Positions 55,095-64,000 of a stretch of DNA of 64,000 bases are shown one piece after another; within the stretch, counting starts at the first letter, position 1; the number at the start of each line of letters is the position of its first letter. The stretch is from Alkalicoccobacillus murimartini (GTDB lineage: Bacteria; Bacillota; Bacilli; Bacillales; Bacillaceae_D). A program made the position numbers and the translations under genes. The stretch is taken from positions 1-64,000 of the forward strand of contig NZ_JAUSUA010000006.1 in the NCBI RefSeq assembly GCF_030813245.1, given 5' to 3'. The notes below the pieces were generated by a model, which saw nothing but the letters and a program-made list of their open reading frames with translations, ran no database searches and had not been told where the DNA came from.

Positions 55095-55772
55095 ATGAAC
55101 GTAATTAGTGTAAGAGAACATGTATTGATTCTAATTGATTTTGACACCTATAGTATGGACTTAATAAAAAAAGGTGTGAAATTAGCAAAACAAATGAATT
55201 CCAAGTGTTCAGTTCTGCTGATAGCTAATAAAGGTAATAAATTGGAAATGGATCTTGATTTCTATTATGTATTATCCGAATGTAAAAAAGCCTGTAATAC
55301 GTATGAAGTAGATGATTTATTTGTGAGGTTTTTTCAGACAGACAACGATTTAGTTCAAGAACTAACAAAAATATGTGTGAACTTAGATATTTCTCAAATT
55401 GTCTTAGCAAAAGATGTAATGAGTAGATGGGAGGAAATTATACACGGCTCAAAATCAAATTTTCTATTAAGAACAGTACCTTCCGTTGATTTACACTTTG
55501 TGACTGTTGAAAAATCTGAACTAGAGAATACCGAATACGATACCGCTGTTCATGGCTATTTATTTAAAACATCACAAAAAGAATATGCACTGACATTTTC
55601 TAAAGGGGATAAACAAAACAGTATAGAAGGTATCTTTTTCAAACAAATAGCTACAGATTTTAATACGGGGATTTTTGTTAGCTTAGATGACCAAGACTTA
55701 ACACATTATGAAGTAGTAGATAATAAAGCTTTTAAATCTTGTTATCAGTTAAAGAATTATTTATCTTCGTAA
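55095..55772 (+). CDS. Universal-stress-protein-domain protein (U16)
   Basis: A 225-residue cytoplasmic protein. Residues 5-140 look like the USP domain found in KdpD: HVLILIDFDTYSMDLIKKGVKLAKQM at the start and ISQIVLAKDVMSRWEEIIHG with the late ribose/phosphate loop region. The C-terminal 80 residues are unassigned. No sensor kinase or kdp operon is adjacent. Its role is unknown. Confidence 0.65.
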   Translation: MNVISVREHVLILIDFDTYSMDLIKKGVKLAKQMNSKCSVLLIANKGNKLEMDLDFYYVLSECKKACNTYEVDDLFVRFFQTDNDLVQELTKICVNLDISQIVLAKDVMSRWEEIIHGSKSNFLLRTVPSVDLHFVTVEKSELENTEYDTAVHGYLFKTSQKEYALTFSKGDKQNSIEGIFFKQIATDFNTGIFVSLDDQDLTHYEVVDNKAFKSCYQLKNYLSS

Positions 55773-55862
55773 ATGATGGTCAACGATGTACTTTTTAAAA
55801 ATTAAAAGAAGGGTCCGAAGCTATGAGTTAACTGATTATGCACATGAAAATGGGCAAGGTAG

Positions 55863-55922
55863 TTGTTCAGTGTTCAAAAGCTTTCGAGGAATAAACCTTA
55901 TAAATTTACTGGTAATTTAATC
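55863..55922. repeat. Dispersed 60-bp repeat, copy 1
   Basis: TTGTTCAGTGTTCAAAAGC and the next 40 bases recur at 63752-63810 with about 80% identity by eye. A frame through copy 1 (KRRVRSYELTDYAHENGQG) is not conserved in copy 2. Bases 55773-56045 hold no other supported gene. Confidence 0.65.
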
Positions 55923-56047
55923 GTCCGAACGTTTAGATCTCAAAAAAGATAAATATTCGCATATGGTGTGTGGGGCGATTTAAGATGTTTTGGAATTTAA
56001 ATATTATTATATTAGACAGTTTGAGGTCGTAACTAAAAGAGTCCTCA

Positions 56048-56083
56048 TAAAGACACGAGAATAATCTCTCGTGTCTTTTTCTA
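56048..56083 (+). terminator. Terminator-like hairpin
   Basis: AGACACGAGA...TCTCGTGTCTTTTT at about 56054-56082. It faces the small membrane protein gene from the right, so it may end transcription from both sides. Confidence 0.7.
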
Positions 56084-56096
56084 AATGGAATAAATA

Positions 56097-56291
56097 CTAC
56101 AGAATATAATAAAATATTGTTCTAGCAGTATAATAGGCAGCTAAAAATATTAACAAAGGTCTTATAAACTTTTTATTATCTTTTTTAAAAACAACAATTA
56201 TGGAAATCGAATATATAAGAGGTAACCATACAAACCAAAATAGAAAATTGTTAAAAAGAATATCGTCAAAAATAATTTCTAAGATTTCCAT
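56097..56291 (-). CDS. Small membrane protein (U16)
   Basis: A protein of about 64 residues with two membrane helices (FLFWFVWLPLIYSISIIVVF and PLLIFLAAYYTARTIFYYIL). GAAGGA precedes three consecutive ATG codons (56297, 56294, 56291). The frame upstream runs through a GTT microsatellite and encodes only a threonine run, so it is not part of the protein. Not recognised. Confidence 0.6.
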   Translation of the reverse strand: MEILEIIFDDILFNNFLFWFVWLPLIYSISIIVVFKKDNKKFIRPLLIFLAAYYTARTIFYYIL

Positions 56292-56319
56292 CATCATTCC
56301 TTCGAAACGTTGGATTATT

Positions 56320-56353
<34 letters not shown>

Positions 56354-56389
56354 TTATCGTTAGACATAAAGGTACAACAACCCGTTTAG

Positions 56390-56562
56390 ACAAACGAAAG
56401 TAGTCTTCACTTATCCTTCCCATCATACAAAAAATTTGGGTTTTTAAAATAGGAGGAAGATAATTTTGAGAAAATGATTAGTGGTCGAATATCTTTGCTT
56501 AAAGAAAATATATTAATGATATTGGTTCGTAACAGTTTTCTTATCCCTCGCTATAACTAGAG
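56390..56562 (+). pseudogene. Truncated paralogue of the U20 81-residue membrane protein gene
   Basis: ACGAAAGTAGTCTTCACTTATC, AGGAGGAAG and GAGAAAATGATTAGTGG match the leader and start of the gene at 61126 (from about 61048). A lost base after TTG puts the start out of frame, and similarity ends after MISGRIS. The remnant overlaps the 3' end of the convergent YesK-like gene. Confidence 0.6.
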
Positions 56563-56794
56563 ACACTATAGAAAAAACAATCAAAAAGAGTGCCAAAATC
56601 CCATAAGCTGCACCTTCAAAACCTCTAATATTTACGAAGCCAATATAAAAGAGAACAAAAGCAGAAATAACTGCCAGAATCCCTGGTATTAAACGTATAA
56701 ACATGGAAAAGCCCTTCTTCTTAAACCACCACGTAACCAAAACTATAACTATACCAGGTATAAGTGCAATAAGTAATGGTCCTAAAAACATCAT
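56513..56794 (-). CDS. YesK-like membrane protein (U16)
   Basis: A 93-residue protein with three membrane helices. LLIALIPGIVIVLVTWWFKKKG and FYIGFVNIRGFEGAAYG match the YesK-like family of short Bacillus membrane proteins. Function unknown. GAGAGGAAAG precedes ATG 56794, with a second ATG next to it. Confidence 0.8.
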   Translation of the reverse strand: MMFLGPLLIALIPGIVIVLVTWWFKKKGFSMFIRLIPGILAVISAFVLFYIGFVNIRGFEGAAYGILALFLIVFSIVSLVIARDKKTVTNQYH

Positions 56795-56934
56795 TAAAAT
56801 CTTTCCTCTCTTTAATGAGTTGTAAGTTTAAGTCTTAATTATACTTTTCTATTTTCAAGAAGTGACATAGATAAAGGTTAACTTACTCTCTATTAAATTA
56901 TATTCAACGCTAGAAATAATTATCCTTCTAATTA

Positions 56935-57045
56935 GAAATTATACCTATTCTCGCTAATGAGGGCCTAGTGAGGTTAAACCCGTCCTCCGGGCCGTATATT
57001 TATGTAGTGAAGTACCATGGCTGTTAAAGCTTTGGTGCTTTTTTA
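56935..57045 (+). repeat. Boundary repeat 16 (decayed tRNA-Leu half, terminator)
   Basis: AATGAGGGCCTAGTGAGG, then TTAAACCCGTCCTCCGGGCCGTAT (56956-56997), with the T arm deleted (GTGGAGGTTCGA missing). Terminator 57010-57045. No clear box A or B upstream; 56795-56934 has no gene. Confidence 0.8.
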
Positions 57046-57127
57046 TTTTTTGTGCAGGGATTGAAACGAATATAATGAATATTTTTATATGGGTAAATTT
57101 CAATTAGGAGTTAAAGGGGGAGATCAT

Positions 57128-57934
57128 TTGAAGAATGACATAGCTAATCGTAGAGCTGAAATTCATGGAGAGGCTATTAATGTACTAGACGCTCGATCAT
57201 TGTTTTCATCTCATAAAAGGTTAGCTGAAGTCTTAGAAGAAGGAATGGTTGTTCTAGATATAGGATGTGGAACTGGTGCCATTACAAAAGATATTGCAAA
57301 GATCGTTGGTGAAAATGGAAACGTTGTAGGAATAGACAATAATCCTTCACTTATTAAAAAGGCGAATGAATTATATGGAAATATCTCGAACTTATCTTTT
57401 GAGGTAGATAGTATTTATGATCATACATTAAATAATCAATTTGATATTGTTACGTGTGCAAGAGTGGTGCAATGGTTGTCCGATCCAATAAAAGCATTAA
57501 AGAGCATGGTAGCTGCTACTAAATCCGGTGGTAAAATTTTAGTAGTTGACTATAACCATGAAAAAATAAAGTGGGAACCAAAACCACCTGAAAGTACATC
57601 TATCTTTTACGCTGCATTTCTTAAATGGCGGGCCGATGCGGGGATGGATAACAAGATCGCGGACCATCTAAACGATTGGTTTCTTGAAATAGGTCTGAAT
57701 CATATTAATGTGAGCAAACAACATGAAGTTGTAATTAGGCAAGATGAAAAATTTAAAGATCAGATAGGGATATGGGCAGATGTGATGGCAAGTAGAGGTG
57801 TTCAAATGGTAAAAGATCATTATATTACTGAAGCAGAGCGATGTTTAGCTGAAAAAGAGTATAGAGATTGGATAAAAGAAGATGCAATGTCTCAATCCAT
57901 GTACTTGTTAGCAGTAGAAGGAGAAAAGGGTTAG
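57128..57934 (+). CDS. Class I SAM-dependent methyltransferase (U17)
   Basis: A 268-residue methyltransferase. The SAM motif I is VVLDIGCGTGAITKDIA near residue 43, followed by VVGIDNNPSLIKKA (motif II acidic loop) and DIVTCARVVQWLSDP. It belongs with the UbiE/type-11 enzymes acting on small molecules. TTG 57128 lies 5 bases behind GGGGGAG and is preferred to ATG 57089. Sole gene of its unit; substrate unknown. Confidence 0.9.
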   Translation: MKNDIANRRAEIHGEAINVLDARSLFSSHKRLAEVLEEGMVVLDIGCGTGAITKDIAKIVGENGNVVGIDNNPSLIKKANELYGNISNLSFEVDSIYDHTLNNQFDIVTCARVVQWLSDPIKALKSMVAATKSGGKILVVDYNHEKIKWEPKPPESTSIFYAAFLKWRADAGMDNKIADHLNDWFLEIGLNHINVSKQHEVVIRQDEKFKDQIGIWADVMASRGVQMVKDHYITEAERCLAEKEYRDWIKEDAMSQSMYLLAVEGEKG

Positions 57935-58009
57935 TTAGCAAAAAAATACGCTACCGTTAAAATAGGAGCGATTATTAATTCTGGCATTAGGTGAAAAATT
58001 TGTTTTTTA

Positions 58010-58156
58010 TCATTTTATATAGGTATTGGAGGTTAATGTAGTCATTTATACCGTTTTGCAAAAATGAGGGCTTAGTGAGGTTGAACTTGTGGGAGTTCAA
58101 ACCCTCCGGTCCGCATATCAATAGTGCCAAGGCTTAAGAGCTTTGGCATTTTTTGT
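58010..58156 (+). repeat. Boundary repeat 17 (partial box B, variant tRNA half, terminator)
   Basis: Box B tail TTTTATATAGGTATTGGAGG to CGTTTTGCAAAA, tRNA half 58064-58116 with GGTTGAACTTGTGGGAGTTC and the end CCTCCGGTCCGCAT. Terminator 58122-58156. Several base changes look compensatory within the T stem (GGGAG/CTCC). Confidence 0.85.
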
Positions 58157-58324
58157 TTGATTTATAAAAAAAGGATTGCAAGGCAGCCCAGTCTTAAGGG
58201 AATTAGTTGATTAAAATTAATTAAATCTTAATGAGAGTAAAAAGACAATCGAACAATCTCTATGTAATATATAGAGTAAATAAAAATGAAGGGTATCTTA
58301 TTCTTATAAGAAAGGATATGAGCT

Positions 58325-58702
58325 ATGAAAAGCGTACTAATCTACATTTTTTTAATTGCTTTGTCTATGATTATATTAATAGGGTGTGCTGCAAATAATA
58401 TTGAACATGTTACCAACTCGATGGAAGGTATATTTCTAAAGTCTAATAATGGGCAAAATCTTATTATTAATGATCTAGAGGTCGTAATCATGGGTAACGA
58501 TACTGGTGAAGAAAAAGTATTTGATGATTTAAAAAGCGGAGATAAAATAGAAATCACCTCAGATGCGGTTAATGAAAGTTTTCCTTCGTCAGCAAATGTA
58601 ACCCATTGTGACCTTATAGAGAGAGGTAGTGTAGAGGATATCCCACAAGAGACATTAGATTTACTAAAAGAGATGGGATGGACATTTGATTTGTCAGATT
58701 GA
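58325..58702 (+). CDS. Lipoprotein, DUF3221-like (U18)
   Basis: A 125-residue protein. The signal peptide ends in the lipobox LIGC at residue 21. The mature domain (EGIFLKSNNGQNLIINDLEVV, then KSGDKIEITSDAVNESFPS) resembles the small OB-like DUF3221 lipoproteins of bacilli. AAAGGAT precedes ATG 58325. Function unknown. Confidence 0.75.
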   Translation: MKSVLIYIFLIALSMIILIGCAANNIEHVTNSMEGIFLKSNNGQNLIINDLEVVIMGNDTGEEKVFDDLKSGDKIEITSDAVNESFPSSANVTHCDLIERGSVEDIPQETLDLLKEMGWTFDLSD

Positions 58703-58818
58703 AAATGTGGAGATTTTTTTCAGTTTCACTTTCAAGTATTCTTGACCTTCGTAATGCTTATAATGTCACTAATAGTTCACCAAGATTGTCATAGTAAATA
58801 TAAAAAGGAGGGGATAAT

Positions 58819-59217
58819 ATGATAAAAAAGTCACCAAAATTAACTTTGGTTCTAACTACATTTTCTATCGGGATCCTAGTAGGGGTGTTCTCACTTCAAA
58901 CAGCATTTGGTGGTCAAGAAATTACTGATTATTCAATAAATGATTCAGGGAAAACTTACGGATCGGCTTTATTTGTAGAAACTGCTGAAGAAGAGCCTGA
59001 TCTTATCTCGGCTATTGGTTTAGACGGAACAGAAGGCTACGTTAAAAAAACAGACTTAGATAGGGTAACAGGTGAAGCTGATTCACCTAAAACACCTGAA
59101 GAGGCATTAAAAAAACAAGAGGAAAGAGAGAGAAATCAAGATATACAAATTCCCTTATATGAAGAAGATGGTGAAACAATTATAGGTGAATTTGAAATAA
59201 GCCTTGATACAGAATGA
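58819..59217 (+). CDS. Secreted hypothetical protein (U18)
   Basis: A 132-residue exported protein. An N-terminal hydrophobic segment (LTLVLTTFSIGILVGVFSL) serves as signal or anchor. The segment DLISAIGLDGTEGYVKKTDLD is of a type often seen in short Bacillus exported proteins. The acidic C-terminal region is rich in Glu. AAGGAGGGG precedes ATG 58819. No function assigned. Confidence 0.75.
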   Translation: MIKKSPKLTLVLTTFSIGILVGVFSLQTAFGGQEITDYSINDSGKTYGSALFVETAEEEPDLISAIGLDGTEGYVKKTDLDRVTGEADSPKTPEEALKKQEERERNQDIQIPLYEEDGETIIGEFEISLDTE

Positions 59218-59335
59218 TTGTTTCTATGGCATTGAGGGTTTAGTGGGGTTAAACACGTGGAGATTCGACTTCTCAGTGCCGAATATAGAAGAAATGTATG
59301 AGTACCAAGGCTTTTAGAGCTTTGGTACTTTTTTA
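59218..59335 (+). repeat. Boundary repeat 18 (decayed tRNA-Leu half, terminator)
   Basis: TTTCTATGGCATTGAGGG resembles the box A end (TTTCCACGGCATTGAGGG). tRNA half 59232-59284 with several changes, ending TGCCGAAT. Terminator 59300-59335. The main part of box A is missing, replaced by the end of the preceding gene. Confidence 0.85.
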
Positions 59336-59421
59336 GAGTTGAAAAGTAATAATTAGAATTATAAAATCACATCGAAAAAATGTCGGTGCGCATTGAATAT
59401 TGTGTATGATTAAAATTGCTA

Positions 59422-59847
59422 TTAATGATTTGAAACAAAGTGATCAGGATCAATGCTTTCACAATATTCCCTTATCAACTTCCAGTCATCATTCCCTTCT
59501 TTTCTAAATCTTTGAACAAATAGTTTAACTACATCTGCCACTTTACCGTCCATTTCAAAAGTTAACCAGAACATAGCTATTACCTCTTTGTCATTTGCGG
59601 GTGTAATATGTAATTGATTAAAATGCCATTTAGGCTTATGTCCTTTATATTGTTCATAGGCTTGTGCCCAGCCGATTTTAGATTCTTCATATCCCCAATC
59701 CGAAACGGCGGTCCCTGGACCGGTCCATCTTATAGCCAATTCTGGTGATAACAGTTTAATCATCTTCTCAGCATTGCACTCGTTCCATACTTCTTGATAC
59801 TTCGAGAAAAATGTTTCGAAATCTTGAAGTAGTGTAGAATTCGCCAT
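59422..59847 (-). CDS. SnoaL/NTF2-like protein (U19)
   Basis: A 141-residue single NTF2-fold domain protein. FFSKYQEVWNECNAEKMIKLLSPELAIRWTG near the start and VKLFVQRFRKEGNDDWKLIREY near the end are typical of SnoaL-like small-molecule-binding domains. GGAGG is 7 bases before ATG 59847. Sole gene of U19; ligand unknown. Confidence 0.82.
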   Translation of the reverse strand: MANSTLLQDFETFFSKYQEVWNECNAEKMIKLLSPELAIRWTGPGTAVSDWGYEESKIGWAQAYEQYKGHKPKWHFNQLHITPANDKEVIAMFWLTFEMDGKVADVVKLFVQRFRKEGNDDWKLIREYCESIDPDHFVSNH

Positions 59848-60020
59848 ATTTATCCTCCTAATATAAAAATTCAACGCTTGCAAACCATTAAATACTTACC
59901 ATTAATACGTTCGTTCGCTTGTACTAATGTACATTCATTGTATCTATTGATCTCTGAAAAATAAACAGTTTCTTCTAAATATGTATTTAGTGAAAAACGT
60001 AAAATCATATACTAACGCCG

Positions 60021-60092
60021 CTATTGGTTTGAATTCTCCGGGGCTATATTCTAGTAGCACCAAGGCTTTCATAGCTTTGGTGCTTTTTTATA
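60021..60092 (+). repeat. Boundary repeat 19 (strongly decayed)
   Basis: GGTTTGAATTCTCCGGGGC then TATATT (60026-60050) resembles the T arm and acceptor. The terminator TAGCACCAAGGCT...AGCTTTGGTGC with T run at 60054-60090 is clear. The anticodon loop is lost. Confidence 0.7.
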
Positions 60093-60191
60093 TTTTATTA
60101 TTAAAATATAAAAAAATAATTGGTTATATGTTTATGTTTGGAATTAATGGAGGGGGGAACGGTTTAATAGGCTAATTATAGGAGGTATAAC

Positions 60192-60419
60192 ATGGCTTCT
60201 TTTAAAGGTAGGGCAAGGCATTCAAGATATCAAGGAATCGTTGGTACGATATTTGTTCTTCCGATTATTGCAATATTAGGCTTATTAGATGTCATTCCTG
60301 TTTCTAATCTTGTTGCTTGGTTAGCTCTAGTGGCATTTGTAATTGGTTTAATTGTGCTCATTGTATCATTTAAGGGTAAAAATCCTGCAAATGATGAAAA
60401 AACGTCAACTGAGCTATGA
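60192..60419 (+). CDS. Small membrane protein (U20)
   Basis: A 75-residue protein. A basic N-terminus (MASFKGRARHSR) is followed by two helices (IVGTIFVLPIIAILGLL and LVAWLALVAFVIGLIVLIV). GGAGG is 8 bases before ATG 60192. Not recognised. Its stop overlaps codons upstream of the next gene. Confidence 0.7.
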   Translation: MASFKGRARHSRYQGIVGTIFVLPIIAILGLLDVIPVSNLVAWLALVAFVIGLIVLIVSFKGKNPANDEKTSTEL

Positions 60420-60463
60420 ATTATAAAGAAAAAAACATACTAAAAATTTATGGAGTGTTCAAC

Positions 60464-61003
60464 ATGAAAAAGGCTGTTGTAGCAACATTATATGGGTCAG
60501 TTATAATTCTTGGTTCATGTAATTCAGATGATTCTTCAACTGAGTCCACAGAAACGGATTCTAGTGACGAACTAACGGCTGATAACAATGCTGAAGATGC
60601 GGTTGCTGATCCACTAATGAATGAAGTTCCTACCGTTTCTGTTTATAATTCAGAAAATGAAGAAATGGAAACCACTTCGTTTGCAGTTTGTTGGAATTAT
60701 TGTGATGAAACTGAGTTAATTCCTTTGAATGAAGAAGGAGAAATTCAGAATGCAGATGTCTTAAATGAAGTAGAACACGAAGAAACAATGCAAATTGTTC
60801 TTGATTATGATACTTCACATACCGTTTCACATGAACTCATTACGTTTAATGATAGTACAAGTTTTAATGAAGAATTAGAGGGAGAGACATTTGATGTTCG
60901 CGGTCAAGATGATATCCAGTATGCAATTATCACACGTTTCTTGAACAATGATGACGAAACAATTGGTCGAATTCAAACAATCTTTTCTGTAGGCATTAAT
61001 TAA
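60464..61003 (+). CDS. Hypothetical lipoprotein (U20)
   Basis: A 179-residue protein. Signal peptide MKKAVVATLYGSVIILGSC has cysteine 19 as the likely lipidation site (ILGSC, slightly unusual). A low-complexity acidic linker of Ser, Thr, Glu and Asp (residues 20-55) precedes a beta-rich domain with two close cysteines (VCWNYC). ATG 60464 follows GGAGTG; the frame opens earlier at 60416. Not recognised. Confidence 0.7.
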   Translation: MKKAVVATLYGSVIILGSCNSDDSSTESTETDSSDELTADNNAEDAVADPLMNEVPTVSVYNSENEEMETTSFAVCWNYCDETELIPLNEEGEIQNADVLNEVEHEETMQIVLDYDTSHTVSHELITFNDSTSFNEELEGETFDVRGQDDIQYAIITRFLNNDDETIGRIQTIFSVGIN

Positions 61004-61125
61004 TAATTAACTGTTAATAAAGAGGTGCATTAGTGAGATAGATTACACAGACGAAAGTAGTCTTCACTTATCAATCCGCTCATAACAAAATTTTGGGATT
61101 TTCAAACTAATAGGAGGAAGTTAAC

Positions 61126-61371
61126 TTGGAGAAAATGATAAGCGGATCAATATTAGTGCTAGCGTCAATCATAACGCTTATGACGAGATATATAGTAACA
61201 GCAATCTTATCAAATGGGCAGAGTAGTGGTAGTGAGGGAACCTATGAACAGATTTTATCGACTCATAGCTTTTCCACCTTACTTTTACTACTATCTATTA
61301 TTATTGCTATTGTAGGTGTCGCTTTATTAGTATGGGGAGCATTAAAGAATTCAGATCAGAAAAATTTGTAG
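61126..61371 (+). CDS. Two-helix membrane protein (U20)
   Basis: An 81-residue protein. Helices ISGSILVLASIITLMTRYIV and LLLLLSIIIAIVGVALLVWG flank a polar Ser/Gly loop. TTG 61126 is 8 bases behind GGAGG. A truncated relative with matching leader lies at 56390-56562 in U16. Function unknown. Confidence 0.7.
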   Translation: MEKMISGSILVLASIITLMTRYIVTAILSNGQSSGSEGTYEQILSTHSFSTLLLLLSIIIAIVGVALLVWGALKNSDQKNL

Positions 61372-61443
61372 AATAATTTGGTTTTAATTAAATTATATGG
61401 AAATGATTGCGCATGAAAAATAAAGAAAACAAGGGGCATAGGT

Positions 61444-62091
61444 ATGAATAAAACGTTAACTTACTCAACATTTCTGTTACTAAGTTTCGGTTTAATTGGC
61501 TGCAATCAACTTCAAAATGAAGTGGAAGAACTTGAACAGGAATATGGGATTGAGATACATATTGATGATATTGGAGATCGTGACCTGCAAACAATTGCTA
61601 AATTAGATAGAGATCAAATAGAAACCATGCTGTCCTATGTCAGGAAATTCAAAGAGGAAGAACAAAAGGAAGGGCATACTAGACATTACCTTGCAAGTTC
61701 TCTTTTGGAGGCTATACGAACAGATGATGAGGAAGAAATTCCTGTGGATGGCTATAGTTTATATTTAGGAACACAAGGAGACGAAGTGGATGCTATTAAT
61801 TTAATGACCACTGTTTACTTTTATTCAGATCGTGCTGCAATGGAAGTAGCAAGTATGGATGCCACGAAGATCGGAAGAGGTGGAATCTCTTGGCAAAATA
61901 GCGAGGAAAGAGTCATTGAAGCAAGCGAAGAACAAGCAGAATTCTATATTGAAGGTGAATGGGTTGGAGAATTCATTTATGAAGGGAAGGTCTTATCATT
62001 TACAGAACCAAACGCCTGGACATTTATTCTGACGGAAGAAGATGTAGAAAGGTATGAGCAGGAAGCTATTAATATAGATGCAGTCTCTTAA
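61444..62091 (+). CDS. Hypothetical lipoprotein (U20)
   Basis: A 215-residue protein. The lipobox is LIGC with cysteine about residue 20. A coiled-coil-like acidic stretch (NEVEELEQEYGIEIHIDDIG) is followed by a mixed domain (VDGYSLYLGTQGDE and WVGEFIYEGKVLSF). AAGGGGCATAGGT precedes ATG 61444. Not recognised. Confidence 0.7.
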   Translation: MNKTLTYSTFLLLSFGLIGCNQLQNEVEELEQEYGIEIHIDDIGDRDLQTIAKLDRDQIETMLSYVRKFKEEEQKEGHTRHYLASSLLEAIRTDDEEEIPVDGYSLYLGTQGDEVDAINLMTTVYFYSDRAAMEVASMDATKIGRGGISWQNSEERVIEASEEQAEFYIEGEWVGEFIYEGKVLSFTEPNAWTFILTEEDVERYEQEAINIDAVS

Positions 62092-62194
62092 ATAACTATA
62101 ATAGGCGTAATAAGGTTCATCATTTAAAAGTTCTCATAGAATATTAAGGCATCTATTAGGTTAAGATGCCAAGATAAAATAGGGAGGGCTTTGG

Positions 62195-63739
<1,545 letters not shown>

Positions 63740-63751
63740 CTAGTTAGTTTA

Positions 63752-63810
63752 TTGTTCAGTGTTCAAAAGCTTTCTAGAAATAAAACTTATGAATATATTG
63801 GTAATTAATA
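63752..63810. repeat. Dispersed 60-bp repeat, copy 2
   Basis: Matches 55863-55922 (TTGTTCAGTGTTCAAAAGC and onward), just downstream of the collagen gene stop. Confidence 0.65.
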
Positions 63811-63839
63811 TACTTCTAACATTTAATTTTAAACCATCT

Positions 63840-64000
63840 AATGTTCGTATATCTCACATGGGCAATAGTTATAATGGGTCTCCAAGTGGCGAAGAATAAG
63901 GTATTTGTAGTTATCCAATTCTTAACCGATATATACTAATTAAGTGATTTTATTTGAATTAGTGTTAATTAATGTAAGTGATGTACGTGTTTGCAGCAGA
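63840..64000 (+). repeat. Boundary repeat 20, upstream part (diverged box A, cut by window end)
   Basis: AATGTTCG, then GGGTCTCCAAGTGGCGAAGA (63879), a diverged TTATCCAATTCTTAACCG segment, and GTGATGTACGTGTTTGCAG at the edge match box A in order. The tRNA half is expected within about 25 bases beyond the window. Confidence 0.8.

Overview
This is chromosomal DNA of a spore-forming member of the Bacillaceae (low-GC Firmicutes). The left 13.9 kb has the Bacillus subtilis-like order rhomboid protease, acpS, ydcC, nnrD, alr, ndoAI-ndoA (MazEF), the complete rsbR-S-T-U-V-W-sigB-rsbX stress module, tex, cmpA and sprT, followed by a tRNA cluster (Asn, Ser, Glu, Val, Asp, Leu-UAG, Leu-GAG). A cmpA gene, SinI-like and BclA-like proteins and many TTG starts behind strong AGGAGG sites all fit an endospore former. 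I cannot name the species. The first 360 bases hold a degenerate CAAG motif phased every 20-21 bp.

From the tRNA-Leu(GAG) gene at 14750-14832 to the end of the window lies an accessory region of about 49 kb with an unusual architecture. A fragment of this tRNA gene, running from the anticodon loop (TTGAGGG) to the acceptor 3' end and usually followed by a copy of its terminator, recurs at about 16989, 23220, 23765, 24648, 27320, 31897, 34264, 36744, 38388, 39563, 42003, 43400, 56957, 58064, 59232 and 60031. All copies lie in the same orientation as the tRNA. Three further boundaries (41045, 45648, 51891) kept only the terminator and/or the upstream box, and another begins at the window's end. 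Most complete copies are preceded by one of two conserved non-coding boxes, A or B (about 110-150 bp). Each box opens with a pair of short direct repeats that look like recombinase arm sites. An imperfect CGAA...TTCG hairpin with a T run often lies further upstream.

The boundaries divide the region into about twenty units of 0.5-6 kb with one to seven genes each, called U1 to U20 here. U1 nitroreductase/TetR. U2 M81 and M24 peptidase-like proteins, LysR and a PTS transporter. U3 SinI-like. U4 DinB. U5 DUF421, DUF4363 and cupin. U6 TetR, DJ-1/PfpI, DUF2306 and a hydrolase. U7 flavoprotein and lipoproteins. U8 small membrane proteins and a relaxase-like HUH protein. U9 secreted protein. U10 VanZ-like. 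U11 second SerRS. U12 DUF2441-like. U13 glycosyltransferase. U14 TetR and NAD(P)-binding protein. U15 AraC-GH39, PTS and 6-phospho-beta-glucosidase. U16 TetR, SMR pair, T-box TyrRS and USP. U17 methyltransferase. U18 lipoprotein and secreted protein. U19 SnoaL-like. U20 lipoproteins and a BclA-like collagen protein.

No integrase, transposase or phage structural gene is visible in these 49 kb. The layout is best explained by repeated site-specific accretion of integrase-less, cassette-like elements at tRNA-Leu(GAG), with the recombinase supplied in trans. From established knowledge, ICEBs1 of B. subtilis integrates into trnS-leu2, which lies in the corresponding tRNA cluster, with a core in the anticodon stem-loop; the same core (CTAGGTTGAGGGCCTAG) is present here. 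The array therefore resembles an integron-like gene-capture locus built from tRNA-targeted cis-mobilizable elements. This interpretation is inference; the repeats themselves are seen directly.
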